From Chara braunii (lineage: Eukaryota; Streptophyta; Charophyceae; Charales; Characeae), in the NCBI GenBank assembly GCA_003427395.1, contig BFEA01000347.1, positions 1,515,208 to 1,544,167 on the forward strand: a DNA stretch of 28,960 nucleotides, in the 5' to 3' direction. Positions 1 to 9,837 of the stretch are shown here, piece by piece. The notes below the pieces were generated by a model. The model ran no database searches. It saw only the letters and a list, made by a program, of their open reading frames with translations, and had not been told where the DNA came from. Each line of letters starts with the position of its first letter. The first letter of the stretch is position 1. A program made the position numbers and the translations under genes.

Positions 1-1599
1 ATGGGGGAATGCAATCATCACACAAGACGTGTTAGTTCCGCTTCACTCCGAGATGTTTGATGTAGTTCGGATGAATCCGAATCACCTCGATCGGTGCCTC
101 GGGAAGTCTTGCCGGGAAGAAACTTGCAAATTATGAAAACGAACCATCCGAACCGGGCTCAGATAAGTTTGAACCACATCCTTCCTATTGACGCGAAGTC
201 CCAACCGGGGAGGGATGAAGACGGCACAGGGCATCGCATCCCAAGTTAACATCTACACAAATTATGAATCGGATTCATCCGAACCAGGTCTCTTGACATG
301 AAATAGAACTTCGAAAAATCGCAGCGCACAACAGACGTGGAAAAAGGAATTCTACCTTCGTGATCCTTCCCTACTATTCCGCATGTTTCTTTGATTCGGA
401 TGCATCCTCAGCGTGACGGGGACGTCTCTTAATAGGATCCGAAAAATTTGTCTGCACGAGTACCCTTATAAGGGTATTTATGCATATTTTTGTGTCTCAT
501 ATGAAACACATCTTCGATGATATTTAAGAGAGTAGCACATCTTTGCTCAGCCTGCAACGGACTCTCAAAAGTCGGAATGGCGAGCACGCATATGATTAGA
601 TCAAAGAGCGTCACAGTTTTAGACGGACATCTTTTTGTTTTTTAGTAAGCTAATGGTGTAAGTGATAACCTCACGCAATAGTGCGAGCTAGGAAAGAGTT
701 AAAATTTCGATTAATGCGCATGCACGAAATGTACTCCAGAGGATATTGGTACCCTGATGGTCGGTGTCAAGGTTAGTTACGGGAATTGCGGTCCAAGGGG
801 AATTTCGTTGACTTACGGAAGGTGGCATAATGGGAAGTGCATTGAATACTCAAGTTGATCAGGGCTTCGGTCGGTGGTAACGCACCTCGAAGATGGAAGG
901 AGCGCTGACAAGTTCCATCGCGCACCCACAACATTGTCATAACGCCGCCTTTCTTGCAACATCCCATCGCAAACGCCAAGATTCGAATACGTCACACTCT
1001 GACGTGGACATGGTGCTCGATGACGACGGCGTGATCATGGGGGAACGCGGCAGGAACAGGACGGTTCCGACGTAAGGAGGCCATCGACTTCCAATCAACG
1101 AAATTGCGAATGACAATATAAGATTTTCGTGAATCTCAGCTCCTCCCCTGCTTTTGCCTTCCTCTCAGGTTCGGATTCAACCGAACCACAACCGAACAGG
1201 AGTTGGGGACGACACTCCTGACTTTTGTTTGTATTTTGTTCTACCAAATGGGGGAATGCAATCATCACACAAGACGTGTTAGTTCCGCCTCACTCCGAGA
1301 TGTTTGATGTAGTACGGATGAATCCGAATCACCTTGATCGGTGTCTCGGGAAATCTCGCCGGGAAGGAACTTGCAAATTATGGAAACGAACCATCCGAAC
1401 TGGGCTCAGATAAGTCCGAACCATATCACTCCTATTGACGCGAAGTCCCACGGGTGAGGGATGAAGACGACATAGGGCATCGCGTCCCAAGTTAACATCT
1501 ACGCAAATTATGAATCGGATTCATCTGAACCAGGTCTCTTGACATGAAATAGAACTTCGAAAAATCGCAGCGCACAACAGGCGTGGAAAAATGAATTAT
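1..1599. repeat. Direct repeat pair (~350 bp, period 1247 bp)
   Basis: Positions 1-351 recur at 1248-1599 with scattered substitutions and a small indel. Both begin ATGGGGGAATGCAATCATCA and end near GTGGAAAAA. The ~900 bp between them (352-1247) has no recognisable gene; its ORFs are short and overlap on both strands. The block is rich in short inverted motifs built on TTCGGAT/ATCCGAA, for example the 7-bp hairpin GGTTCGGATTCAACCGAACC at 1168-1187. The left copy is cut by the window edge. It could be a tandem satellite or the long repeats of a small non-autonomous element; no PBS or PPT is clear. Confidence 0.85.
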
Positions 1600-1613
1600 T
1601 TGATCGCGGCATA

Positions 1614-2060
1614 AAGGGTTGTATCTCTCCAACCCCTTATCAGAAAAATAAAAGAAAAATGGTTTTGGAAATGGCAGGAACTCAGCTATCTCGGAATCTA
1701 TTTCGTGAGATTCCGAGATAGCTGGGAAAAATAAAAATAAAAATAAAATTAGGCAGTTAAAAAAACTGGCCCACACTAAGGCTGTGGCGTGGCCACAGTC
1801 AACCCTGGATCCTGGCCAGATCAAGGGCTTACAGTGGGCCCGCGATTCTGCCTCGGGGCTGGAGTAACGTTCAACCCTTCTCAGCTTATATAAAACAGGC
1901 AACTGGGAGGAATGCACTCGTGATGCAAGTGTGAGACGAGCACACTTGAGTGCTGCTGGCTACTAAAGCTGCTGCCTGAGGCAATGTGAGGAGAGGCTGG
2001 AAATCTGCAGAGGAGCGCAAGGAGGCGAGTTGGGCAGCCATAGCCAAGGCAGGGAGCACT
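1614..2060 (+). repeat. Serial hairpin region, copy A
   Basis: Successive short inverted repeats of unrelated sequence. The longest is a perfect 17-bp stem (1683-1699 with 1708-1724, loop 8). Others are CTGTGGC/GCCACAG with a 3-nt loop near 1772-1790, GGGCTTAC/GTGGGCCC (1825-1841), and GGGAGCA/TGCTCCC near 2050. Most have counterparts in copy B at 11695-12160. The 17-bp stem has lost about 14 nt of one arm in copy B. Confidence 0.8.
1887..1895 (+). promoter_or_regulatory. TATA box of composite repeat, copy A
   Basis: TATATAAAA lies downstream of the hairpin chain and upstream of the minisatellite and ORFs. The copy B equivalent keeps TATAAAA (11966-11972) in the same context (ATAAAACAGGCAACTG). 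Conservation and placement suggest a Pol II promoter of the repeat; no transcript evidence is available. Confidence 0.5.
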
Positions 2061-2143
2061 CTGCTCCCCTCCCCTCTGGCTGGTGCTGGTCCCACGGGAC
2101 AGACCCAGTGACGCTGCTGGACTACTACTGATTTTGACCTGTT

Positions 2144-2830
2144 GTTTTTCACTACGGTAGTACGAGAGTGTTGCCAAAATTCTGCAGTGGTGACACGGAT
2201 TTTTTGGGCAGCGGTACGGAAGTGTTGCCGAAATTTTGCAGGGCGACATGATTTTTTACTGCAGCGGTACGGAAGTGCTACCGAAATTCTACGGTGGCGA
2301 CACGACTTTTTACGGCAGCGGTACGGAAGTGCTGCAGAAATTCTGCGGCAGCGACGCGGGTTTGTACGACAGCGATACGGAAGTGCTGCCGAAATTTTGA
2401 GGCAACGATATGGGTTTTTTCAGCGGTGGTGCGGAAGCGCTACCGGATTTTTGTGGCGGCGGTTCTGTTTTTTTTAGTGGTGGTGCGAAACCGTTGTCGG
2501 ATTTTTGCGGCGGTGGTTCTGTTTTTTTCAACAGTGGTGTGGAAACGCTGCCGGATTTTTGCGGCAACGGTTCTGTTTTTTTCAGCGGTGGTGTGGAAGC
2601 GCTGCCGGATTTTTGCAGCAGAGGTTCTGTTTTTTTACAGCGGTGGTATGGAAGCGCTGCCGGATTTTTGAGGCGGAAGTTCTGTTTTTTTCAGCGGTGG
2701 TGTGAAAGCGTTGCCAGATTTTTGCGGCAGTAGTTCTGTTTTTTTTTCAGCGGTGGTGCGAAAGCGGCATTGGATTTCTATGGCGGCATCACTAAGTTCA
2801 TGGCGGAAGTACGAAAGCGCTGTTGATTTT
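2144..2830 (+). repeat. 54-bp minisatellite, copy A (~12-13 units)
   Basis: The anchor TACGGAAG/TGCGGAAG recurs at 2161, 2215, 2268, 2322, 2376, 2430, 2484, 2538, 2592, 2647, 2701, 2757 and 2810, a spacing of 53-56 and mostly exactly 54. The first units are of a TACGGAAGTGCTGCCGAAAT type. From about 2400 they become a GTGCGGAAGCGCTGCCGGAT type carrying a TTCTGTTTTTTTCAGCG tract. Because 54 is a multiple of 3, several frames stay open through the array, giving glycine-, phenylalanine- and arginine-rich repeat peptides. I treat those as by-products rather than genes. Confidence 0.93.
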
Positions 2831-4180
2831 TGACGACGACACAGGATTCACAGAAGTGTCAGCAGTATTTTTGTGTTGAGCCACAAATGGGCATTGGCGC
2901 AGTGAAGGTGTCGTCAGAGTGGTGTGTTTTGAGAAGGGGTGGACTTGACGATGCAGTGAGTGGTGGCGACACTTACTGAAAAGTTAAGTGAGGGGGTGTT
3001 GTGACAGGTGGTGGCAGCAAGAGAGTGGTGTCAATCACTTTGTTGACGACTGAAGGCGACTACCTTCTCGTAAAAAAGGAGCGTAATTCTATACGGTCTT
3101 CTTCAGTGTACCGTTCAACTTCACTCAAGGTCAAAGGAGGACGATTACCTTCTCGTAAAAAAATAGCGTAATTCTATATGGTCTTCTTGAGTGTACCGTT
3201 CAACTACACTCAAGGTCAGTGACTAGTCAGTTGACTCGGACCCTTTCACGCCTGAGTGAACCCACGATTTGCTCGACCCTGTTCTTTGAATGTTCACTGA
3301 AAGGCAGAGGAAACGTGTGTTTGTGCCTGTGAATGTGAGTCTGACCCGAGTGTGGGTTTGCATTGCTTTTATTCGGTTGAACTTGTCGTCTGATCTGGCT
3401 GCAGGTGTGGCTTATTGAAATGGAAGTGACTTTGACCGTGAAATGACTAATGTTTGGTTATTCTCATTTCTCCACACTCGTATGTATGCGTCAAACCAAA
3501 AGGGGAAGAAGATGACAAAAAATAAAGCGATCACAAAGGAGAAAAGCCTGAATGGACATAAAATTTTTCCAAGGTCACCGGTTCTTTCCGGAATGACTCT
3601 CTCCGTCTATGCCCGTCCATATGAATGACTTTTCTTTCAGTGATCATTCCTCGTCTAAGTTGTTTCCTGACGTCAGGCGGCAAAAAGTCATTTGCTCTCC
3701 GTGGTAGATTTCTTTCATTTTCTTAGGAGGCATCTGAGGCGGGGGTTCGTTGCCTTAGGGGTCAGCCCTGTTATTGACTCAGAGCGGACCGCTCTGCGGG
3801 AGGGTACCATGATGTTGTGGTGGAACCAGCCTGACTTCTGATATCCGAGGTTTTCTCGGGCAAGGACGAGGGGTATCCCAGACCACCTCCTAGGGGAAGG
3901 ACGGATGTATATTAATGGAAAAACCTTTGAGATTTCTTGACGTGATGCATCAGGAAGGACTGGTGTAGTATACCCTTTTTTGGTGGCCATATTCGGAGCC
4001 ACTGACGCATGGGGAACTGGTGCCATAAGCAACCCAATTAATGTCATACTAGTTTACGCAGAGTGCGGATAGACACTCCTTTCAAGGACGATTGTGCCAA
4101 AAGAAGCACGATCAGGTGGGCAAGGGAGTGCCTGAGCAATAATTGGTGACATAGATTTTAACTTAACCATCCTCGTCTTT
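2830..4180 (+). other. Spacer of composite repeat, copy A; no gene seen
   Basis: Conserved in copy B (12990-14085) but without a credible gene; the longest reading frame is a 110-codon minus-strand one (3715-4047) with no recognisable motif. It holds an 85-bp tandem duplication (3061-3226). Just before ORF1 at 4185 is an acceptor-like TCGTCTTTTCAG, also present in copy B, so an upstream non-coding exon is possible. Confidence 0.6.
3061..3226 (+). repeat. 85-bp tandem duplication present only in copy A
   Basis: TACCTTCTCGTAAAAAA starts at 3061 and again at 3146, followed both times by an AATTCTATA..GTGTACCGTTCAACT..CACTCAAGGTCA block. Copy B has a single version (13065-13128). The second unit can form CTTGAGTGT/ACACTCAAG around an 11-nt loop. 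Confidence 0.85.
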
Positions 4181-4184
4181 TCAG

Positions 4185-4697
4185 ATGGAAGCAAGGACGA
4201 CAGTCTGTCACATTTTCCGCGATCGTGATGCAGCGGCAGAGCGGGTCGAGTCCCAGAGACTGAATGGAGAAAGATTAGAGAGGATAGGACGACTTGTCTA
4301 CAATCCGTACCAATTATACTCTGAGGAGGATGTCCCACGATTTTGGGGAGGCAGTGTTCGGAATTCCCCTAGACGACTTATTTTCAGTTCAAGGACCAGA
4401 CTCGACATCCTACACTATGAGTTTGCGCCACCACTGTCCGAGCGTGACTTCGCTAATATGAACTTAGTGGTGATGCAACCATATAAGATTAATCCACGAA
4501 TGGACGAGATCCCCGAGCTAAGGCTGACGTTTGTTCGTTATGTGTTGTGGTTGAACGAACGAAAGGGCCCTTTCTTTGGCATATATCATACAAAACGAGT
4601 ACGGGCAAACAGGTTCAGTATTCTACGAGTTGAACTATTTTCAGAGTATGCTTGGCAAAATGAGGAGGACGAACTCGAAGAACGACTACACGACTAA
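4185..4697 (+). CDS. ORF1 of composite repeat, unknown function (170 aa)
   Basis: I do not recognise the protein. It is charged and arginine-rich, beginning MEARTTVCHIFRDRDAAAER, with no signal peptide, membrane segment or zinc-binding motif. The ATG directly follows a TTTTCAG, so translation may start here or on an upstream exon. Copy B keeps the same start and the same TAA stop, with a 27-nt in-frame deletion and two internal TGA codons replacing CGA. Both of those changes are C-to-T at CpG, so copy A is the better preserved version. The last ~40 codons overlap ORF2 in another frame. Alternatives are a captured host gene fragment or one half of a protein split by an old frameshift. Confidence 0.5.
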   Translation: MEARTTVCHIFRDRDAAAERVESQRLNGERLERIGRLVYNPYQLYSEEDVPRFWGGSVRNSPRRLIFSSRTRLDILHYEFAPPLSERDFANMNLVVMQPYKINPRMDEIPELRLTFVRYVLWLNERKGPFFGIYHTKRVRANRFSILRVELFSEYAWQNEEDELEERLHD

Positions 4698-5274
4698 TGC
4701 GTTTTTTTTTTCTGATACGCAGACGTCTGGAGCGCGACGAGACTTGACGATCCCGAGGTACCTGCTGATTCGCGATATGCACGAGGACGATCTCATAAGA
4801 GGACCGGAGCAACTTTCGCGGGTTCGAGATGGTTCTCCTACTGAGTGGATCGACTTCATTGGATTGCTCCGCAATGGCGAAGGATTCTTCCCTAACACTC
4901 GCGTGGTTTTCAGGGCCAATACGGCTCGGACCCCAAAAGAATTTTTTGGATATACTCTATATTTCCACCACGCAAGCAACCTCAAATGTTTCTCCCAAGT
5001 CATTGTGAGCATCAAGATTACCTCGTCCGATAGATGCTTTGGCGTCGTCCGGATCCACGACATGGAGACCCGACACCTATTTGGACTCAGTCCGCCTCTG
5101 CGAGTCATAGTATGGAGATTAGCCTTACGGATGATCTCTTTATATGGCATTCGGATCGTTAGAGTCATGCGAGGTGGGCGGAGGACTACCCTGACATTCG
5201 ACGACATTGAGCTTGCGCGACTGGATTCATTGGAGACACAGGTGCGCGGAGGGCGACAGATCTCCTTGGTATAG
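4576..5274 (+). CDS. ORF2 of composite repeat, unknown function (~232 aa frame)
   Basis: This frame is open from about 4555 and closes at TAG 5272-5274. No ATG fits well: the listed first codon is TTG, and the distinctive part begins near 4726 (SGARRDLTIPRYLLIRDMHE). The body is basic and hydrophobic, ending ETQVRGGRQISLV. I recognise no domain. It overlaps ORF1 by ~120 nt, and the overlap is open in this frame in copy B too. In the overlap the A/B differences include a silent change in this frame that makes a stop in the ORF1 frame, hinting that this frame may be the constrained one. A frameshifted fusion of ORF1 and ORF2 is an alternative. Confidence 0.45.
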   Translation: MAYIIQNEYGQTGSVFYELNYFQSMLGKMRRTNSKNDYTTNAFFFSDTQTSGARRDLTIPRYLLIRDMHEDDLIRGPEQLSRVRDGSPTEWIDFIGLLRNGEGFFPNTRVVFRANTARTPKEFFGYTLYFHHASNLKCFSQVIVSIKITSSDRCFGVVRIHDMETRHLFGLSPPLRVIVWRLALRMISLYGIRIVRVMRGGRRTTLTFDDIELARLDSLETQVRGGRQISLV

Positions 5275-5869
5275 ACCCCGCCTTCTGATATCCTACTTGG
5301 GTCTAAGAAAACACCTCGCATAGACTTGTCCTGTTGAGGAGGCCATGTGATTCATGACTTCACGAGGTAATCTTTAAACAAAACAAAAACAAAAACACTC
5401 TATTTAGATAGGATTGCCAGATGGATAGTATTTGGATTACCCCGATGATGACACTATTATGCTTATGCATTGAGGGGTAACCACATGCGTATGTTGAAGC
5501 TAAAAGGAGGCGATGTCTGAGATGGGGTCGAACAGAGAATTCAAACTTCGACCAGGAACCAGATCACTTGTTGATCTGCATGGGTTTAGTGGTATTTACT
5601 TGCAAAAGCTACCCATGAAAAACTTATGTACGTGCCATGTTGTCCTAAACTTAAAACTTGAAAAACGTCAGACTTCAACTTAAAAGGCTTGAAATTATGA
5701 CAAGAAGGAAAACTGATAGCATGATCCTTTTTCGTCAGACCAAGCCTATTAAAAAGTTGTGCTATAGTTGTTGAGCTGCTTGATATGAAAAGTGACTTTA
5801 TGTGTATCATTTTTCGTAATTTCGTGCATGAGGAAATTGTGTGCAAGGGACCATAATCAAGTTGTTGTT
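5275..5869 (+). other. Non-coding stretch downstream of ORF2, copy A
   Basis: No credible gene. The sequence is conserved in copy B (15102-15719) and carries an A-rich AAACAAAAACAAAAACA tract near 5378 that could mark a former polyadenylation region. In copy B a short (TA)n lies in the corresponding area. Confidence 0.5.
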
Positions 5870-6350
5870 GGTTTCTATACTTGACTGAAACCGCTCTAGT
5901 CGGCCGGCGTACGCTCCATCCTTAGGAGATCAACGCCCTAAGGGACGGATGACGACCGGGTTCAACAGGCGTTTTAATCTCGTATACCTATACTATAGCG
6001 TGCGAGCAAATGCCCTCGGCCGACCCATCTCTACAATTGCATTTAAAAACTTTCGCACGTGGGTCGGTAGCTCGGTAGGGATACGCCCCTAAGGGTGGTG
6101 ACAACCCCTTAGGGAAGCAAGCTTATGCCCCGCGGGAACCTGTTCTGTTGTAGGGGACCGCGGGAAGAACAGCTGGCGCACCCGGCTAGAGAGGCGAAGG
6201 GACGACGCGACCACACACCACCTCAACAACTGGTGAAAACCGTTTCACGTCGTCCCCAAATTGTCTCCGTGTTTCGTTAAGTTGTATAACTCCTGCGTGA
6301 CGTGGCCGGGAGGGCCCTCGCTCTCGCGGGGGCCGATGCGCTCGACAACG
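5870..6350 (+). repeat. CCTAAGG-rich conserved block, copy A
   Basis: GC-richer than its flanks and repeated at 15715-16203. It contains several CCTAAGG/CCTTAGG palindromes, including CCCCTAAGGG near 6088 followed by CCCCTTAGGG near 6105. At 6232-6248 it carries GGTGAAAACCGTTTCAC, which is also the terminal motif of the LTRs at 18042-18058. No ORF is supported. The function is unknown. Confidence 0.6.
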
Positions 6351-6351
6351 C

Positions 6352-7965
6352 AATGAAACTTGACATAATTATACTTGGGTGTATAGCGAAGCTTTCCAAT
6401 GGAAAAGATTTGTTTTTATTAACCCTTTTTAGTAATAATAATAAAAAAAAAGATTATAAAATTCGGTATTTTTAATAAAATTAACGAGATTGTTGGTGTG
6501 CCTCCCGGCCGCATGAGCCGTCAGTTTCGCCTGTAAATTATCTCAAAAGTTTGAAAATTTTATCCCGATCAACTTCACTCCCTGTAGACGTTCATCATTT
6601 TCGCTCCTATTTCTAGTAAAATAAATAAAAGGTAAAATATATTTTTCTAATTAAAAAAAAATAATCAATAAAAATTCATAACTTGAGTTTCGGTGGACGG
6701 TTTAGAGCACCGAAGGTCTCAAAATTTTCAAACCAATTTTTTCGCCAACTCTGATCTCGGCTCCCATCAGCGAATGTCGGCCGGTCGTAGAGTTAGAAAG
6801 AAAAAATACGCCAAGCTTTTGTCTTAGAACAACTTTCCCAACTAGGGTTTTGATTCATTAGGGTTTGGTTTTTGCACGCGCCCGTACGCGGATTACCGAA
6901 CCCTTTTTTACTGTGGGAACTTTACACACTTAAACCTCGCGGATCAAACCAAAAACTTATAGGATTAAAATTTTTAATTTTTATCCTTTTAATATTTAAA
7001 TAAATTAACAAAAAAATTCACAATTTGTCGATTTAATTTCTATTAATAGGCGTTATCGGTCCCCATACCGCTTGCATATGTTGTCCGTCTTTCCCAAACC
7101 AGGTCTCAAAATGTCGGAAAAAATAATTGGAACAACTTTGCTCTCAGTGAGCAGTCCAAAATTTTGCCTCAGTTTTCGGTTATTAAATTAAAGCAAAAAA
7201 ATAAATTATTATAATATTTAGGCTAATTAACAGGCTAATCAGCACGGGGTCAACAAGAAAACAAAGTCTAGACTGATTTCAATAGAAAAGAGTGTCGAAA
7301 TTCGGGTTTGAATGAAGCCTACATGCCTTATTAAAAAATATTTAAATACAAGGCGTATGCTCTATTTGAGGGAAAATAACAACTCCCTTCAATCTGTGCG
7401 TTATAAAAGAAGATGATTTATTAGCCGATCAGACATATAAAACGAATTTTAATTGATTTTATTTTTAAATTTTAGTATTTAATTCAATATATTTAAAAAT
7501 TTTAAGGAAATTTTATGGGTAAATTTCTAAATTATTTGCTACGTTTTATTCTTTTTCGAAAGTTCGATATGTCGGTTTTGCGAGGGGAAGGTCTTAAAAT
7601 TTTGAAAAATAACTTCCAAACAAAATCACACCCGGCGCGTGCCACGAAAAATGACTCAGATGTCCAGTTATAAAACATAATAATATTTTTATTTAAAAAT
7701 TTTAATTGACAAGATTGCATAAAAATTGTTATATCCGAGTTTCTCTCCGCCGGTTTCACCTGCGGGGGGGGTCTCAAAACGTTCGGATAAGTGAACCGCC
7801 TCACTTTGGTTTGGATATTTGCCGGACAAAGTCGTTGGATTATGAAGTTAGAATTAAAAGAAGCGTAAAACTATAATTAAATTATATTAGCTAAGTAGGG
7901 TTTCGAGCCATTAGGGTTTTTATTCTCTCGCGCACCCGCACTCACATCGCCGAACGTTTTCACGC
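6352..7965 (+). repeat. Tandem AT-rich unit 1, copy A (~1.6 kb)
   Basis: Runs from CAATGAAACTTGACA to CGAACGTTTTCACG and is repeated immediately as unit 2 (7966-9370). It is AT-rich and non-coding. It contains telobox-like TTAGGGTTT at 6858-6866 and 7911-7919. It includes the site AAGGCGTATGCTCTATTTGA near 7340, the counterpart of the retrotransposon insertion site in copy B. Confidence 0.85.
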
Positions 7966-9370
7966 AATGAAACTTAACACAATTATACTTGTGTGTATAG
8001 CGAAACTTTTCAAAATTCGATATTTTTAATCAATTTAACGGGGCTGTTGGTGCGCCTCCTTGTCACATCCGTTGTCAGTTTCGCCAAAACTTATCTCAAA
8101 ATTTCGAAAAAATTCTCACGATCGAGTTCACTTCTATTGACGTTTATGATTTCCACTCCAATTTTTACTAAAATAAATAAAAGGTAAAATAAAATTTTCT
8201 AATTAAAAAAAAAAAGATCTCGGATCCCACCGACAAATGCCGGCCGGTTATAGAGTTAGAATAAAAAATACCCCAAGTTTTTGTCTTAGAATAATTTTTC
8301 CAACTAAGGTTTTTGTTCATTAGGGTTTGTTTTTTGTGCGCGCTCGCGCGCGGATTACCGAACATTTTTTTACCGTGGGAACTTTACACACTCAAACCTC
8401 ACGGATCAAACCAAAAACGTATCAGATTAGAATTTTTAATTTTTATTTTTTCAATATTTAAATAAATTAACAAAGAAATTCAGATTTTGTTGATTTAATT
8501 TTTTTCCATAGGTGTTGTCGGTCCGCGTACCGCTTGCATGCGTTGTCCGTTTTTCAAAAACTAAATCTCAAAATGTCGGGAAAAATAATTGGAACAACTT
8601 TGCTCTTAGTGAGCAGTTCAAAATTTTGCCTCAGTTTCCGGTGATTTAATTAAACCAAGAAAACAAATTATTATAATATTTACGCTAATTAACAGGTGAA
8701 TCAGTACGGGGTCAGCAAAAAAACAAAATCAAGACTGATTTGAATAGATTGAATACAAGGCATGTGCTCTGTTTGAGGGAAAACTGAAACTCCCTCCGAT
8801 CTGGGCGTTATAAAAAAAGATGATTTATTAGCCGATCACACATATAAAACAAATTTTAATTGATTTTATTTTTAATTTATAGTATTTAATTCGATATATT
8901 TAAAATTTATAAAGAAATTTTTAAGTTAAATTCCTAAATTATTTGCTATGTTTTATTCTTTTTCGAGAGTTCGGTATGTCGGTTTTGCATGAGGAAGGTC
9001 TCAAAATTTCGAAAAATAACACTTGAACAAAATCACACCCGGGGCGCGCTACGAAAAATGGCTCAGATGTCCAGTTATAAAACATAATAATATTTTTATT
9101 TAAAAGTTTTATTTTAGCAGATTGCAGTTAAATTGTTATATCTAAGTTTTCCTCCGCCGGTTTCACCTGTGGGGGGGTCTCAAAACGTTAGGACAAGTGA
9201 ACCGCCCAACTTTGGTTTGGATATTTGCCGGCCAAAGTCGTTGGGTTCTGAAGTCAGAAATGAAAGAAGCGTAAAACTATAATTAAAATATATTAGCTAA
9301 GTAGGGTTTCGAGCCATTAGGGTTCTCATTGTCGCGCGCGCCTGCACGCACACCCTCGAACGTTTTCATG
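7966..9370 (+). repeat. Tandem AT-rich unit 2, copy A (~1.4 kb)
   Basis: A diverged tandem copy of unit 1 with several internal deletions, for example about 40 nt missing after 8000 and a larger loss near 8210. It carries TTAGGGTTT at 8320-8328. It contains an uninterrupted ACAAGGCATGTGCTCTG site (8755-8771), matching the pre-insertion target of the LTR element. No gene seen. Confidence 0.85.
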
Positions 9371-9640
9371 CTGTCGGGACAGAAACCCTAACAAGGGTAT
9401 CTGCCCTGTATTTTCGATGTTAGACGAAGTCTGAATTTTTATGTAAGTTAGTAGAATTTGGTCAGACCAAATAAATATGTTATTGGAATATTCCGACTCG
9501 TTCGTAAATTTTGACAAGACTGCAGGGATGCGCGACCATTGAAAGACTGAACCTACACTTATTCTACCTAAAACAATGTCGCGCGACTGCTAAATCGTGC
9601 GATTGAGGGCCTAAGTAGGGTTGAAAAGGACGGCCTCACT
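9371..9640. other. Unassigned stretch, nothing recognised
   Basis: Single-copy within the window, between the end of tandem unit 2 and the hairpin chain. Only short ORFs and no known motif. Confidence 0.5.
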
Positions 9641-9837
9641 AGGAACAGGGCCACAACATAAAGAAGTCTGGTTTTCAACCGCGGAGGTTGCTTCGCAACG
9701 AAGGGCCTGGTGCCATGGCAGCCGGCTATAGGCTGCTGAAGCCACAAGCCGTCGGGCCAGGACGGGCTCGGGTCGATAGCAGCGCAGCCATTGGCAAAGT
9801 GCGGCAGGCTGAGCCCGCCCTAAGCCACAGTCATGAA

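Larger units (their letters stand above)
1614..9370 (+). repeat. Composite repeat, copy A (unclassified)
   Basis: This segment matches 11695-17198 plus 26111-26872 in the same order and orientation, with substitutions, small indels and one large insertion in the other copy. In order it holds hairpins (1614-2060), a TATA box (1887), a 54-bp minisatellite (2144-2830), spacer (2830-4180), two overlapping ORFs (4185-5274), a CCTAAGG-rich block (5870-6350) and two tandem AT-rich units (6352-7965 and 7966-9370). No RT, transposase, Rep/helicase or recombinase motif was seen. It may be a non-autonomous transposable element or a segmental duplication. Homology with copy B starts abruptly at AAAGGG, and the sequence to the left differs between copies. 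Confidence 0.85.

Noticed and set aside
1-1599. Interpretation as a complete small LTR element (TRIM)
   Set aside because: No PBS, PPT or target duplication identified, and the left edge is outside the window.
2294-2733. Repeat-peptide ORFs across the 54-bp array (also 12318-12974)
   Set aside because: Several frames and both strands are open simultaneously because the period is a multiple of three; no start context or independent coding signal.
3715-4047. 110-codon minus-strand ORF
   Set aside because: No motif, not preserved as an open frame in copy B as far as I could tell, and lies in conserved non-coding spacer.
4701-4722. A 22-nt GT-AG intron
   Set aside because: Too short for a spliceosomal intron, and removing it does not reproduce the copy B sequence.
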